A DNA stretch of 64,000 bases from Theristus sp. LFF4_11 (taxonomy: Eukaryota; Nematoda; Chromadorea; Monhysterida; Xyalidae), in NCBI GenBank assembly GCA_030248135.1, contig JASANC010001209.1, positions 26,855-90,854 of the forward strand. Direction: 5' to 3'. This document shows, piece after piece, positions 1 to 34,129 of this stretch (positions are counted from its first letter, which is position 1; the number at the start of each line of letters is the position of its first letter). The notes beneath the pieces were generated by a model, which made no database searches, was not told where the DNA came from, and was given only the letters and a program-made list of their open reading frames with translations. A program made the position numbers and the translations under genes.

Positions 1-3000
1 CTGTTCACCCTACCTAAGTCAAGCCTTTTTTGTAAGTGAAGTAAGACCAAATAAAAAGTATAAAAATTAACGTTTTTTTTCAATTACCCGTTTTAAAAAG
101 CGAATGCTTCTTTTACCCGCTTACCCTAACATAAGCCAAGCCTTTTTTGCAAAGTGAAAATGCGAAGTTTATAATTTTCCTATTTTTGCTTGTTCACCCT
201 AACCTAAGTCAAGCCTTTTTGTAAGTGAAGTAAAAATAAAAATATTAAAACGACGTTTTTTTCGATTACCCGTTTCAAAAAGCTAATGCTTCTTTTACTC
301 GCTTACCCTAACATAAGCCAAGCCTTTCTTGTAAAGTGAAAATGGACCATATAAAAAGTATAAAAATTAACGTTATTTTTTTAATTACCCGTTTTAAAAA
401 GCGAATGCTTCTTTTACCCGCTTACCCTAACATAAGCCAAGCCTTTCTTGTAAAGTGAAAATGAATAGCAGAAACAAAAAAAGTGACGTTTTTAAGTCTC
501 GTTTTGCAGTAATTGTTATTTTTACCCGTTTACTCTAACATAACCCAAGCCTTTTGCAAAGTGGAAATGAATGGTAAATATAGATACCATAGCGACCCAA
601 CTAAAAACTAACTTTTTTTGAAAGACATGAGCAGCAACAATTGCCGTTTGCCCATCGTGCGTTACGTTGAAATTATCGCTCATAACCATGGAGTATCAAT
701 TTTAAAAGAGTAGCATCATGATGACTTTCAGCTATGAAGAGCGGCGCTTTGTTTAAACAATTTCAAGTGATATCAAAAATAGATAAAGATTGAGATTGAG
801 ATGAAGCTTTCTTAAATGGCAAAAATAACAAAAAATGGGCGCCAATTCAAAAGTGTGACGGACAGACAGACAAATTGTAAATTTAGTAGTAAGTGAAGTA
901 AGATCGATTTTACCCGTGTACCTAAGCCAAGCCTTTTTTGTAAAGTGAAAATGCGAAGTTTATGATTTTGCTATTTTTACCCGTTCACCCTAACCTAAGT
1001 CAAGCTTTTTTGTATGTGAAGTAAGATTGAATAAAAAACATAAAAATGAACGATTTTTTTAATTACCCGTTTTAAAAAGCTAATGCTTCTTTTACCCGTC
1101 TACCTAAGCAAAGCCTTTTTTGTAAAGTGAAAATGCGAAGTTTATGATTTTGCTATTTTTACACGTTCACCCTAACCTAAGTCAATCCTTTTTGTAAGTT
1201 AAGTAAAATTGAATAAAAATATAAAATTAAACATTTTTTTCAAGTACCCGTTTTAAAAAGCTAATGCTTGTTTTACCCGTTTACCCTAACATAAGCCAAG
1301 CCTTTTTTGTAAAATGAAAATGAATAGAAGAAACAATAAAGTGACGTTTTTAAGTCTCGTTTTACAGTCATTGGTTCTTTTTACCCGTTTACCCTAACAT
1401 AACCCAAGCCTGCAAAGTGAAAATGACTGGTAAATACCATTGCGACCCAATTAAAAAAACTAACTTTTTTCAAAGACGGTTTTGTTACATCTTTCGCAGT
1501 CGCTCGTCAAGTTTTAGCAGCAACAATTGCCATGTGCCCATCGTGCGTTGCGTTGAAATTATCGCTCATAATCATGAAGTATCAATTTGAAAACCGTGGT
1601 ATGATGATGACTTTCAACTACTGTGAAGAGCGGCGTTTTGTGTAAAGAACTTTAAGTGATATTAAAAATAGATTGAGATTGAGATTGATGTGAAGCTTTC
1701 TTAAATAGCAAAAATACCAAAAATAGCAAAAAATGGGCGCCAATTCAAAAGTGTGACGGACAGACAGACAAATTGTAAATTTAGTAGTAATAGACTAGCC
1801 AATTGACCCGAGCGTATGTGGCTTAATCCTGCCAACCTAAGCCAAGCCTTTTTTGTAAAGTGAAAATGCGAAGTTTATGATTTTGCTATTTTTACCCTTT
1901 CACCCTAACCTAAGTCAAGCCTTTTTGTAAGTGAAGTAAAACTGAATAAAAAGTATAAAAATTAACGTTTTTTTTTCAATTACCCATTTTAAAAAGCTAA
2001 TGCTGCTTTTATTCGTTTATCCTAACGTAAGCGAAGCCTTTATGTAAAGTGAAAATGCTAAGTTTATGATTTTGCTATTTTTACCCGTTCACCCTAACCT
2101 AAGTCAAGCCTTTTTTGTAAGTGAAGTAAGATCGAATAAAAAGTATAAAAATTAACGTTTTTTCAATTACCCGTTTTAAAAAGCTAATGCTTCTTTTACC
2201 CGTTTACCCAAACATAAGCGAAGCCTTTTTTGTAAAGTGAAAATGCGAAGTTTATGATTTTGCTATTTTTACCTGTTCACCCTAACCTAAGTCAAGCCTT
2301 TTTTGTAAGTGAAGTAAGACCAAATAAAAAGTATAAAAATTAACGTTTTTTTCAATTACCCGTTTTAAAAAGCGAATGCTTCTTTTACCCGCTTACCCTA
2401 ACATAAGCCAAGCCTTTTTTGCAAAGTGAAAATGCGAAGTTTATAATTTTCCTGTTTTTGCTTGTTCACCTTAACCTAAGTCAAGCCTTTTTGTAAGTGA
2501 AGTAAAAATAAAAATATAAAAAACAACGTTTTTTTCGATTACCCGTTTCAAAAAGCTAATGCTTCTTTTACCCGCTTACCCTAACATAAGCAAGCCTTTC
2601 TTGTAAAGTGAAAATGGACCAAATAAAAAATATAAAAATTAACGTTTTTTTAATTACCCGTTTTAAAAAGCGAATGCTTCTTTTACCCGCTTACCCTAAC
2701 ATAAGCCAAGCCTTTTTTGCAAAGTTAAATTGCGAAGTTTATAATTTTGCTATTTTTGCTTGTTCACCCTAACCTAAGTCAAGCCTTTTTGTAAGTGAAG
2801 TAAAAATAAAAATATAAAAAAACAACGTTTTTTTCGATTACCCGTTTCAAAAAGCTAATGCTTCTTTTACCCGCTTACCCTAACATAAGCCAAGCCTTTC
2901 TTGTAAAATGAAAATGAATAGCAGAAACAAAAAAGTGACGTTTTTAAGTCTCGTTTTACAGTAATTGTTCCTTTTACCCGTTTACTCTAACATAACCCAA

Positions 3001-3345
3001 GCCTTTTGCAAAGTGGAAATGAATGGTAAATATAGATACCATAGCGACCCAACTAAAAACTAACTTTTTTTGAAAGACATGAGCAGCAACAATTGCCGTT
3101 TGCCCATCGTGTGTTACGTTGAAATTATCGCTCATAACCATGGAGTATCAATTTGAAAACAGTAGTATCATGATGACTTTCAGCTATGAAGAGCGGCGCT
3201 TTGTTTAAGTAATTTCAAGTGATATTAAAGATAGATAAAGGTTGAGATTGAGATGAAGCTTTCTTAAATGGCAAAAATAACAAAAAATGGGCGCCAATTC
3301 AAAAGTGTGACGGACAGACAGACAAATTGTAAATTTAGTAGTAAT
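1..3345. repeat. Degenerate satellite with higher-order repeat
   Basis: AT-rich repetitive DNA built from diverged monomers of roughly 120-180 bp. Typical words are ACCCTAACATAAGCC, AAGCCTTTTTTGTAAAGTG and TACCCGTTTTAAAAAGC, recurring in the same orientation throughout. A longer unit is superimposed: sequence starting near position 1 recurs near 2274, and the block with GATACCATAGCGACCC at about 581 recurs at about 3033 and, diverged, near 1435. The offset between copies grows from about 2.27 to 2.45 kb, as expected if one extra monomer sits in the second copy. The array may begin outside the window. I see no coding exon in it; the short open frame starting at 3268 is repeat sequence. Confidence 0.9.
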
Positions 3346-3464
3346 AGATGTGATGCCATTTTTCTGACAAAATTTTTATCCAGTTTGGTCAAGTATATTC
3401 AGTTTTACAGCTCAATGTTTAAAAATTCCCAAATTAAAAAAAAACCGATTTTTAACCAAGAATT

Positions 3465-3822
3465 TCACAACGAATCAATGCTCATAGACATCCAAATCAT
3501 CCAAATCATCATGGTTCGGGACAGGCCAGATTCCAAACTGGCTCGTCTCGTCGATTTTGCTGGACTGCGCGTGAACATTGCGACCACAGTGTCTTTAAAT
3601 GCAGCAGCAATCGAAGGTCGACCGGATCCACTCTTTCGGTAAAACACATTGCCATGCTCAAACAGATTGGTGTGCCACAAAAGAACGGACTTGGTTGGCG
3701 AATCCTCGTGGCGACCCAAATTGTATTTTTTCGCGAAACTGGCGAGTCACTGCAGAAAAACTTTCAGATTGCCCCCACCAGATAGCACACCAGACCCGTT
3801 GTTCTGCTGTCCACTTAACCAT
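3465..3822 (-). pseudogene. Broken mariner-type transposase, N-terminal half
   Basis: Read on the minus strand from an ATG at 3822, the frame begins with the MVKWTAEQRVWC motif typical of Tc1/mariner-superfamily transposases with a DUF4817-like helix-turn-helix N-terminus. It stays open to about 3720. A frameshift near 3720 moves the similarity to the next frame, which continues through SGRPS, then RSPAKSTRRASLES and GLSRT, the second HTH and the linker region of such proteins. After about 3500 the similarity decays into unrelated sequence and the catalytic DDE/D part is missing. It is an immobile relic, possibly related to the element at 26,865-27,996, which preserves only the C-terminal part of a similar transposase. 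Confidence 0.75.
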
Positions 3823-4072
3823 GACGAAACTGCAGAAAACTGAAACTGAAAAATGTTTTTATTCAAACCGCAGAAAAACTTTTCAAAAGAAACAAATTAA
3901 CAGACAGAGCAACACACAAAACAAAAAGTCAACTGAACAATTCTTTCTGTCGCAGTCGCATGGCTGCTGACTCGAGTCCGTTGTGAAACATCAGAATTTC
4001 GCTGGAGCTGCTCAAATGCAATTCAAGTGTGAGACCTTTCCACTCTGAGCGCATGATTTGAATCATCAATAC

Positions 4073-4361
4073 CCCGTGTATCCAAAAAGACCCATTTGTC
4101 ACCTTCGCAACAGTTTTAAAGTTGAATCACGCATCTTGATACTAATTTTTCTTGCACTCATTTCAGTCAATTTGTTGATTTTTCGAGCTTTTTAGAAAAT
4201 CTGCCACAGTGAGCGCTAGGAGTTATATATCGGAAAAAATTTTTGTCAGTAAAATGGCATCACATGTTTTATCAGTGCTGAAAATTTCAGCTCATGATAT
4301 TAAAACACCAGCCAGTGACAGCAGTTTGAAAATGGAACCCTTTTTTTGGCCCACCCTGTAT
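4073..4361. mobile_element. Mariner-like MITE (CACCCTGTATA end)
   Basis: A non-coding stretch bounded by imperfect inverted ends: TACCCCGTGTATCCAAAAAG on the left, and on the right the complement of TACAGGGTGGGCCAAAAAAA. The right end matches the CAGGGTG-type terminus seen on the palindromic element at 26,865-27,996. It contains no transposase sequence. The left end is poor, so the true left border could be further left, joining this to the transposase relic at 3465-3822. Confidence 0.5.
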
Positions 4362-4515
4362 ATGCAACATGACGTAATTACCGACCAATCAGCGCTGAGA
4401 ACTGCTCATGACCAACCAATCAGCGCTGAGAATTACTCATGACTAACCAACCAGCGTTGAGAATTACTATGACCAACCAATCAGCTAGTTGCATATATTA
4501 GCGAGATAGACTGTA
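4362..4515. repeat. CCAATCAG short tandem array, copy 1
   Basis: About four imperfect units of roughly 32 bp, each with ACCAATCAGCGCTGAGAA followed by TACTCATG or similar, are flanked by a short inverted pair (ATGCAAC on the left, GTTGCATATATT on the right). An inverted second copy lies at 17,530-17,690. Copies on both strands and terminal inverted words suggest a mobile element with an internal tandem array. Each unit carries a CCAAT box. Confidence 0.75.
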
Positions 4516-4611
4516 GTTGGATATGTTTTTGAGTTAGGCTGTAGAACGAGTTGTGAAAAAAACACAACAGAATTTTTTTTCAGTTTTGGTTCATCGAAGG
4601 AAAAAACTAAC

Positions 4612-26374
<21,763 letters not shown>

Positions 26375-26499
26375 ACGCCAAGAAATTTCTAACAAACTAG
26401 TTTCAAAACAAAAAAATGCTAAACTTTTAAGCGAAATAAGCTTCAGATTTGAATTCAATTTAAAATTTCAACCAACCCTCATTTCGTCGCTTTTGTTTC

Positions 26500-26525
26500 T
26501 TTATTATATTTGATATAATATAGCT
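26500..26525 (-). promoter_or_regulatory. Possible TATA-like element upstream of the repeat gene
   Basis: On the minus strand TATTATATCAAATATA lies about 135 bp upstream of the ATG at 26,374. The position is plausible for a core promoter with a short 5' UTR, but the whole region is AT-rich and there is no other evidence. Confidence 0.2.
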
Positions 26526-26864
26526 GGCTGAGAAGCGAACGATGAACACGTTCTAGACTTCTTTATGATGTGTACTTTGTGACAGGATTTCCTTATTCGA
26601 TATGAGTAACATTATTTTTATTGCCATAAACTTTTTATTGAGTAATTTTGTCCTCTGAAAAATATCTAAACGGACTGTGTGTGCTGCACTGTTCTGCAGA
26701 TACAGTAACCCCACAGAAAACCGGAACAAAAAGATCGGACACAGTGCGTAAAACTTGCAATAATAACACTACATGCACGAATGATCAAAAACTTATCAAA
26801 CCGAACGTATAAGAAATGGTATAGGGTCGAGGTGTATCGATGTGCGCTGTAATTGCTGTATTCG

Positions 26865-27996
26865 TACAGGGTGTCCCAAAAAAACATAACAAAAGTAAAT
26901 GGCTCGTGCGGCCGACTGGTTGCACGTGAAGCCGTGAAATTTGAAACACTTTTAGAAAAAAGGAACACATTTTGTGTGTCCAAATTTTATCCCGAAATTC
27001 CACTTTTTCAATAACATTTCAGCAGAAATACGTAAAAGCTCAAAAATCACCTAAATTCAGTTTTTTTGACTCAAGATAAACATCATTGTCGTCATCGAGA
27101 ATCTCATCTGGCAGTGGCACAAGCTCATCGTCAGCTTCAACTTTACTGATGTCATCATGTTCATGCTCACGGTCGTTCAGTTTCATGTTTCTCGGCTGCT
27201 CAATGTGTTTTCCATTGTTCTCAATGAACGACGACATTCGATGTTTGAAACTGATGATCACTTTCTGGTGCAGCGCCCGATCATCGATGATTTTTTCTCA
27301 CACCGCTGCAGTGGTGGGCGCCGAAAATGTCCCGCATTATCCGTCAGATGCCCCCAAACGCAGAAGTCAAAGGCTTCATGTCCGGACTCCTCTCGGGCCA
27401 TTCAATTCTGCCCATGCGGCCGATCCAGCGGTCACCGAACGACGCCGACAGCCACTCGCGCACTTGTTTCGATTTTCCTCTTGACTTATGGGTTTGGGGC
27501 ACCTGAAGGAAATTGTGTACCGTTCGGCGCCCAACATTTTTGACAATTTGAAAACCAAAATTCGCAGTGGTGTGCAAAAAATCAGCGATGATCGGGCGCT
27601 GCACCAGAATTGCTCATCAATTTCGAACATCGAATGTCGGCAATCATTGAGAACAATGAAAAAGACATTGGGCTGCTGAAAAAGTGAAACTAAAGGGTCG
27701 AGAGGGAAAATCTGATGAGATCAGTGAAGACGAAGCTAAAGATGAACTTGCGCCACTGTCATATGTGAATCTCGATGACGACAACGATGATTATCCTGAG
27801 TCAAAATGCTGAAGTTTTTGAGTTTTTACGCATTTCTGCTAAACTATTATTGAAAAAATAGAATTTCGGGATAAAATTTGGACACACAAAATGTGTTCCT
27901 TTTTTCTAAAAGTGTTTCAAATTTCACGGCTTCACGTGCAACCAGTCGGCCGCACGAGCCATTTACTTTTGTTATGTTTTTTTGGGACACCCTGTA
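26865..27996. mobile_element. Palindromic mariner-derived element
   Basis: The ends are TACAGGGTGTCCCAAAA and its complement, followed inward by about 130 bp of near-identical inverted repeat. The inversion continues, more diverged, to the centre near 27,450. Both arms encode the C-terminal part of a mariner-type transposase read outward. On the minus strand of the left arm there is RWIGRMGRIEWPERSPDM (the W-P-x-RSPD catalytic motif), then an ENNGKHIE motif and an acidic tail. On the plus strand of the right arm there is LKEIVYRSAPNIFDNLKTKI with stops. The N-terminal half is absent and the frames are broken, so the element cannot supply its own transposase. TA flanks are present. Confidence 0.88.
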
Positions 27997-28815
27997 TATT
28001 GATGTGTTCATTGATTGATATTCATTCGGGATATTCATTGATTATTTGGTGCAATAACAAGTACTAATACTGGCCACTGTCATGCCACCACGCTATATGT
28101 ACCAGGAAAAGTGCGAGCTAGCATGTTTCATCAATTACACCCGTATAACTAAAGTGCATTCATTGCTGCTGGACATGTTCAGCAATGGACACCAACCATA
28201 GACCACGCTCGGCGCATCATCGCTTTATGGAAATTATATTAATTGTTTTGGTCTAAACGACGGTTGTCATGAAAACGTCGATACACCACCATTACATTGA
28301 AAGTTTTTGGGGTCCCAAATGGGTGCTCTAATGTTAATATGCTTACCATAATCATTATTACACAGACAAAAAGAATGGGCCAGCTCCAAACCACCGTGGT
28401 TTCATAAGTGCTTTTATGCCGAATTGTTTTTGCGGCGTCACATGGGGTTATGTTAATGGTCAATTGACGTGTTCGTCGAAGATCTGATATCGTCGGCAAA
28501 CATGTGCAACGTGCCGGGAAAATGTGTTGTTATGAATTGGTAATTTTTTTAAAATTGCATTTAGTGCGAACCTGCCACGGCTCCCACGTACGCATCTTGG
28601 GAAATCATCCGAAAAAAAAACAAAAATATTGTAACACAATATACACAATTAGGCAATTACCTAGTGGTTTTGTACTGGATCCGACGAAGAATCCAGTGAC
28701 CCCTTTTTTATCGTTTGTCCGAGATTTTAATTTTTTTGATTAAAAAAACATTTATAAAACCGTGGTGAAAAGTGAAAACCGTGTGCTGAATGAATTAATC
28801 CGGCACAATTACGAA
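27997..28815. other. Intergenic, nothing recognised
   Basis: AT-rich unique-looking sequence between the palindromic mariner element and a MITE. It contains short open frames with no family resemblance and no convincing splice-linked exons. Confidence 0.5.
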
Positions 28816-29081
28816 TACCGTAAAGTCTTGCATATAAGGTCTCCTTATATAAATTTGAAAATCAAAAATTTCTGAAAAAAGTGGAATTTTGTGTGACAAC
28901 CTTATAAGTGGGAGGAGGTCTTATAAAGCGAAGATTAGGAATTCCGGGCCTTATAAACGGAGTGGGATTTCGACCAAGTTAAAAATTTGAATTTTTTGGT
29001 TTCCCGCCGTGTGACACTCCGCCCACTTTTGGGTGGGGGTCTTATAAGTGGGAGGAACCTTATATGTAAGGCTTTACGGTA
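28816..29081. mobile_element. MITE family P, copy 2
   Basis: Begins TACCGTAAAGTCTTGC and ends with the complement (GGCTTTACGGTA, with a small change from the other copies). Contains GCCTTATAAACGGAGTGGG and CTTATAAGTGGGAGGA. Same orientation as the 37.6-kb copy. Confidence 0.92.
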
Positions 29082-31789
29082 TGTCTGGGATCGTGTCCCA
29101 TGTCTTGTCCATCTACTTCATGTCCTCTTTATGTCCTATCCTTGCTTGATGCTATTTTTTGACAAGAAATACCGCAGTTAGTTAAACAGTTGGCCGCACT
29201 ATTGTTTTTTTTCACTTCTGCTTTACCAAAACCGGTGACGAGCAAGTTCACATCGTACTAGTGAGCAACGGCCACAAACCGCGGCTGTTGACACACCCTG
29301 TATTTTTGTCGCAAGATGTCGCGGATGACACCGAACAGGACGTGGCATTGATCGTGTCAAGAAGAAACACACCACGCTTAAAAAATCTTTATTTGGTGCC
29401 AAGATTGGTGCCCAGTATTCTCATTTTACACATCTTTCTCCCCGCAAAAAATACCGATTGTAAGATAATTGTGATACCGAACGCTCCTTGCCTTGCATGC
29501 ATACATATATAAAAACCTTCTTTCACCACTATACTGAAATCGTCTCTTCCTTCAAGCAGCTTTTTTGGTGCGGGGAACTCTTTGCTCTTGGAATCTGCGC
29601 TTGCACTTTTGAATCACCCTGTATATGTATGATTGCGAGTAAAATTACAAATCATCTACAGTTATATCGCCCATTTTAAAGCTTCTGAAAATTGTGCACG
29701 AAGAAATTGATATTTGCAAATCTGCTGCACCTCTCAGAGAGACTAAGTTTTTTACCGCGTGCGTGGCTGCTACATGTCAACTTACACAATTTTTCAAGAA
29801 CATCTTTATTTACAAACCAGATGAAATCCGATATCATTCACAATATGTTACTCAAAAACCTGTGTTTCAGTTTACTGCAACGTATTTGCTGCAGGAAAAC
29901 GCTTTTTACCTCTGGCACGTTTTCAGCGACGCCTGAAAGATCGGGATGTGAAATATTCACTCTTTTTTCTGTTATTATTTGTAGATTTTCATTCATTCCA
30001 CATGAATATTGATAACTGTGCAGATTCACAATTTTGTCGGAATTCCTATCCCTCATAAACAATTCAAAGTTACATTTACTTATTTGTCGTAAATATTCGA
30101 TTGCATTAAATTTAGTTTTTTACACAACACACGTGCCGCCGATCCGGACGCAAAAAAGTTTGAATCTTGCTGACTGCTATGTTTTGTGATGGATATGTCA
30201 CTGTTTCCCATTTTTTGTTTTTGATTGTTTTTGTGCGCTGTATACTTTACATTTTATCTGTTTATGCTTCTTGCTGTATAGGTTTTTTCTAGAATGCTGG
30301 ACTTTCAGCGCTTGTTCATGTTTTGTTTGACATCATAAAATTTTTAATGACCATGTTCGCATCCACTAATTTATGACTATTCGTCTTCTTTTGTGACGTT
30401 ACAAAATATTATACTCCGCGATAACGATACACAGATACATCAAAGTATATAGGTATAGATATTCGTGCATATGATAAGCTTGGTTGTCAAGCTGATCATA
30501 TGCATGCTCAAGGTAGAAAGTCTGTCCAAAACACCATGCAATCATAATTTCAAACTTTCACAAAAATTCGCCATATTCTTGAAAAGTGTTGTTGCAGTTC
30601 AAAAGATGTAGTAGATCTTCGTGCAGATGCAGATGCAGAAACACAAACAGATGAAGGAAGCCAGACACAACGGATCAAAATTGCAAGTTCAGGTTCACCG
30701 CACAGTCGTTTTTGTTTCTTAACAACTTTCTACATCTACATCGATTCATATTTGCACGATACTATGCATCTGCATCTACTGCACTTTTCCAGCGTTGGTT
30801 CAATCATCTCATCCATTGTCAACTTTGCGATGTCGTCACATTTAAAAAAATGCTTGAAATTTTGTTCGCACCTTCTGACATACATGTACAGGGTTAAGAA
30901 GAACACAGCGTCTTGTGCACATTCACAGCTGCGTTTGATTATAAGCATTAACAAATATACAGTATGTTATTCGGACTGAAATTTGCAAATACTGTTACAT
31001 GATGTCAGCCCAGTGTCTTTACGGCTGTGGTTGCCGACCACAGGTGTGTGCTTTTTATGCCATACTCCGTGTGTCTTCACTGTATAAACGTGTATAAGCA
31101 TCTTTGGCTTCTAGACGGGATATATGTATGTACATATGAAAATATATCATACATAAATAAACGGATTTCAGCTAACGTTTGTCTCACGGCTTTAGTCACA
31201 AGATGCCACAGTTCAAGAGAGTACACAATAAGAACATACAATTTTTTTTCATTGTTTCCTGTCGCCTTCTCCTGCCGTTCAGTGCGGCGGCGCGGTGACC
31301 TTTTTGGTTTCGCATCGGCCTCATTTCTGGTCGTGTTCTCATTCGCGGATTGTCATCTCGCTTTTTTCTTAAAATTTTTATATTCACGTTTTTGTGACTG
31401 GTGCGCTTGGTTGGAATTTTTAGGTTAGAAGCGCGGTCTCCTTTGCTAAATACTGCGGGAGGTCTTTAAAAATGTTCTCTGTTCTGTTTGAATTGGCACA
31501 CGTTGATCAATTACACACCACTCTTGACGTTGCACGACTTATCATATATGACAGAGTGTGTCCCCATGCTCCAAAACAGGTCAATTATAGTAAATGCCAT
31601 GAGCTTGAGGACAGCTTGTTAATGAATGCCGTGAACAAGGAACAAAAATCGTGTTGTTGTTTTTTTCAACCGCGAATATTTGCTTCACGGTAGTGCAAAC
31701 TCATGGCAACTTGATTGATTAAAATGTGTTGTTTTTAAAACGGCTAGTGATTTAAAACAGCCAGTCTGCGGCACGCTAACTAGCGTGTG
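29082..31789. other. Intergenic, 2.7 kb without a recognised gene
   Basis: AT-rich sequence with scattered CACCCTGTAT words (29,293 and about 29,617, same orientation), like the termini of the mariner-type elements. A short hairpin lies near 30,463-30,507 (GCATATGATAAGCTTG against CAAGCTGATCATATGC). No exon could be tied to a protein family on either strand. Confidence 0.5.
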
Positions 31790-32217
31790 TACCGTATTAC
31801 CTCTAATAAACCCCCATGGGGGTTTATTTCTTCAGCGACTTCTGGGGGTGGGGGTTTATTTTGGGGGGGGTTATTTGGGGGGGGGTTTATTTGGAAACCA
31901 TTTTTAGTGGTGGGCAAAATGGCAAAAATACCTTCCATGGCAGGAAGGAAGTCGCAGAAACTTCTACTCTACATAGAAATTTCCTTTTACAACAGCCTTT
32001 TGTAATGAAATTACCATTAACTCATCCATTTGGGGCCTTTGGTAGCACAATTTCATCATTTTCACTGCAACCAGCCACTGAATTCGCTGGGTATGTGTTT
32101 CAAACAGGTTTCCAATAATCCCCCATGGGGGATTATTTTGGGGGGGGGGGATTATTTGGAAACTTGTCGAGGGGGTGGGGGGTTATTTTGGGGGGGGTTA
32201 ATAGAGGTAATACGGTA
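31790..32217. mobile_element. G-rich MITE family Q, copy 3
   Basis: Ends TACCGTATTACCTCTAAT and the complement ATAGAGGTAATACGGTA. The core with CCATTTGGGGCCTTTGGTAG and CCAGCCACTGAATTCGC is shared with the 16.5-kb copy. The matching CCTCTA/TAGAGG change in both ends shows this copy's ends have stayed paired. Confidence 0.92.
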
Positions 32218-32370
32218 TGTAAATTATCGTTCAGCAAAGTTCCAAGACTAGATATGGTTTCCTTCTCGCTATCGAGCTATTGGACTTAATGAACAGCTGG
32301 GTTACGCCAATGTGAACGCTGGGGTTAGAAAAGGAAGCCAGAAAAAATTACGTGAAAAAACGATTTTTTG

Positions 32371-32633
32371 TAACCGCAAAGTATTGCATATAAGGTTCCT
32401 CCCACTTATAAGACCACCACCCAAAAATGGTCGGAGTGTCACATGGCGGGAAACCAAAAAATTCAAAATTTTGACTTGTTCCAAAATCCCACCGCGTTTA
32501 TAAGGCCCGAACTTCCTAATCTACACTTTATAAGACCTCCTCCCATTTAAAAGGTTGTCACCAATTTTTTTCAGAAATTTTTGATTGTCAAATTTATAAA
32601 AGGAGGATATTTGTTATGCAAGACTTTACGGTA
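32371..32633. mobile_element. MITE family P, copy 3
   Basis: About 260 bp starting TAACCGCAAAGTATTGC and ending GCAAGACTTTACGGTA. Orientation opposite to copies 2 and 4. Contains CACCCAAAAATGG and TTATAAGGCCCGAA. Confidence 0.9.
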
Positions 32634-33915
32634 TTGTAAGAAAAAAAGCGAAAATAAAACCAAAAAAAAAACAAAAACCGGTTTCATTTTTTATGCCAAT
32701 TGTGGCATTCTGCGTGTTGTGTACGTTTTCGATGTTTCGAGCCGGACCGGAAACCGTCTAAATTTGAAATCTCAACAATCAATCCTGGTGACGTGTGTAC
32801 ATAGCCACCGCGCTCAGCTTCCGTTGTGTCATTTACACCTTCATGAGTTGGAATCGCGCGCAACTACATGCTTGGCATCTGCACTGTCGCATGTGCGCTG
32901 TGTCATCTGATAAGCTTCAGCAGAAGTCGACAACACATTTTCTGTTTCATCTTATTGCATTATGCATGGTCACATTATTTCTGTCGAACATTCACGAAAG
33001 CGTTTTACTTCAACTTGTGTTTTGTGTCGTATATGAAATGATATAAAATGAACTGTGATGTTTCCATCTTTCTTACTACTAAGATATTATTATATGTAAG
33101 TACTACTATTATAACTGTAATCTGCCATATAATATGCCTGTAATATGCAATATGCACTGCAAGCACAATATGCAAGGGGCTTATCTGCATGGTTTCACCC
33201 CGCGGCTTTCATTTTCTCAGTTTAGAGTTCATTTGATTTTCATTTTGTTTTAGTCTGCTTCTCATTGAATGTGTTCCGTGCGCCAGCGTCCGGAGCTGCG
33301 TTGAACCGAAGTTTTGTTTCTGTGTGCTTTACTTTTGCAATGCCTTGGTGAGCAACAACCCAAGTGAATGCAAACCAGCGCAAGGATAATTCAATTTTTG
33401 CCGGTTTTTTTCAGCGAAACACAATGATGACTTATCACTTTCCCATGAGTGCCAACTAACAAGCACAGTACCATGCACTGGTTAGTTGGTGCCCGGTCAG
33501 TTTTAACATTCAAAAAGTTCGACTGAAGTGAAGAGCAAAGGTACAACTGCTTATATCTTACCTAAAACAGCTGTAGACTTACTTTGTATGGTGCACTAAT
33601 TGGCTAGCTCGCTGTGGCTTCTGCGCCACTGCGGTGAATGCAAACGGGTTTACCATGTTGCGTTTACATTGAAAAACATCGCAAATAATTTTTGCTACTA
33701 AACTTTTACTAAATTTGATATTAAAAACCTTGTCACTAAAGTGTGCTTTCTTAACTGGCGACGACATGGGTGTTGAATAAGACAGTGTCTCGAATTAAAC
33801 CAAGAACGCGTTAAGCACTGGCCTTGCACCACCATGTTTTGCACCTGTCAACATGACCAATCGTACGTTGAGTAGTCAGTTTTTAATTAGTTTAGTAGCA
33901 ACTTCGCAGCAGCTT
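32634..33915. other. Intergenic, nothing recognised
   Basis: AT-rich sequence between a MITE and a SINE. I see no family-level protein match and no RNA gene. Confidence 0.5.
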
Positions 33916-33926
33916 TGTTGGTTGTT

Positions 33927-33958
<32 letters not shown>

Positions 33959-34129
33959 GATTTTTAGGCGATGTTTTGTAGCCAGGGCTAACCCAGGGAA
34001 GCGTACAGAACGCCAGGGCGCCCATCGAGTTTTCTCAGTCATTAAGTGCCTACATACCCCTCGGCGGGGCTCGATCCCCCGAGCGCACAGACTGCAGTCT
34101 AACGCACTACCACCAGGCCACGAGGGTGG
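33916..34129 (-). mobile_element. tRNA-derived SINE, copy 2
   Basis: Same architecture as the copy at 23.3 kb. The tRNA-like head lies on the minus strand at 34,129 down to about 34,055 (CACCCTCGTGGCCTGGTGGT and GGGGATCGAGCCCC), followed by the body and an (AAC)n tail ending near 33,916. Both copies are well conserved, which suggests fairly recent activity. Confidence 0.87.

Noticed and set aside
1..3345. CRISPR array
   Set aside because: The repeats are long, diverged, without regular unique spacers, and the window is from an animal genome.
31027..31428. Possible 133-codon gene rich in hydrophobic residues
   Set aside because: Poly-T and AT-rich sequence generates Phe/Leu-rich frames by chance; no family motif or splice structure.
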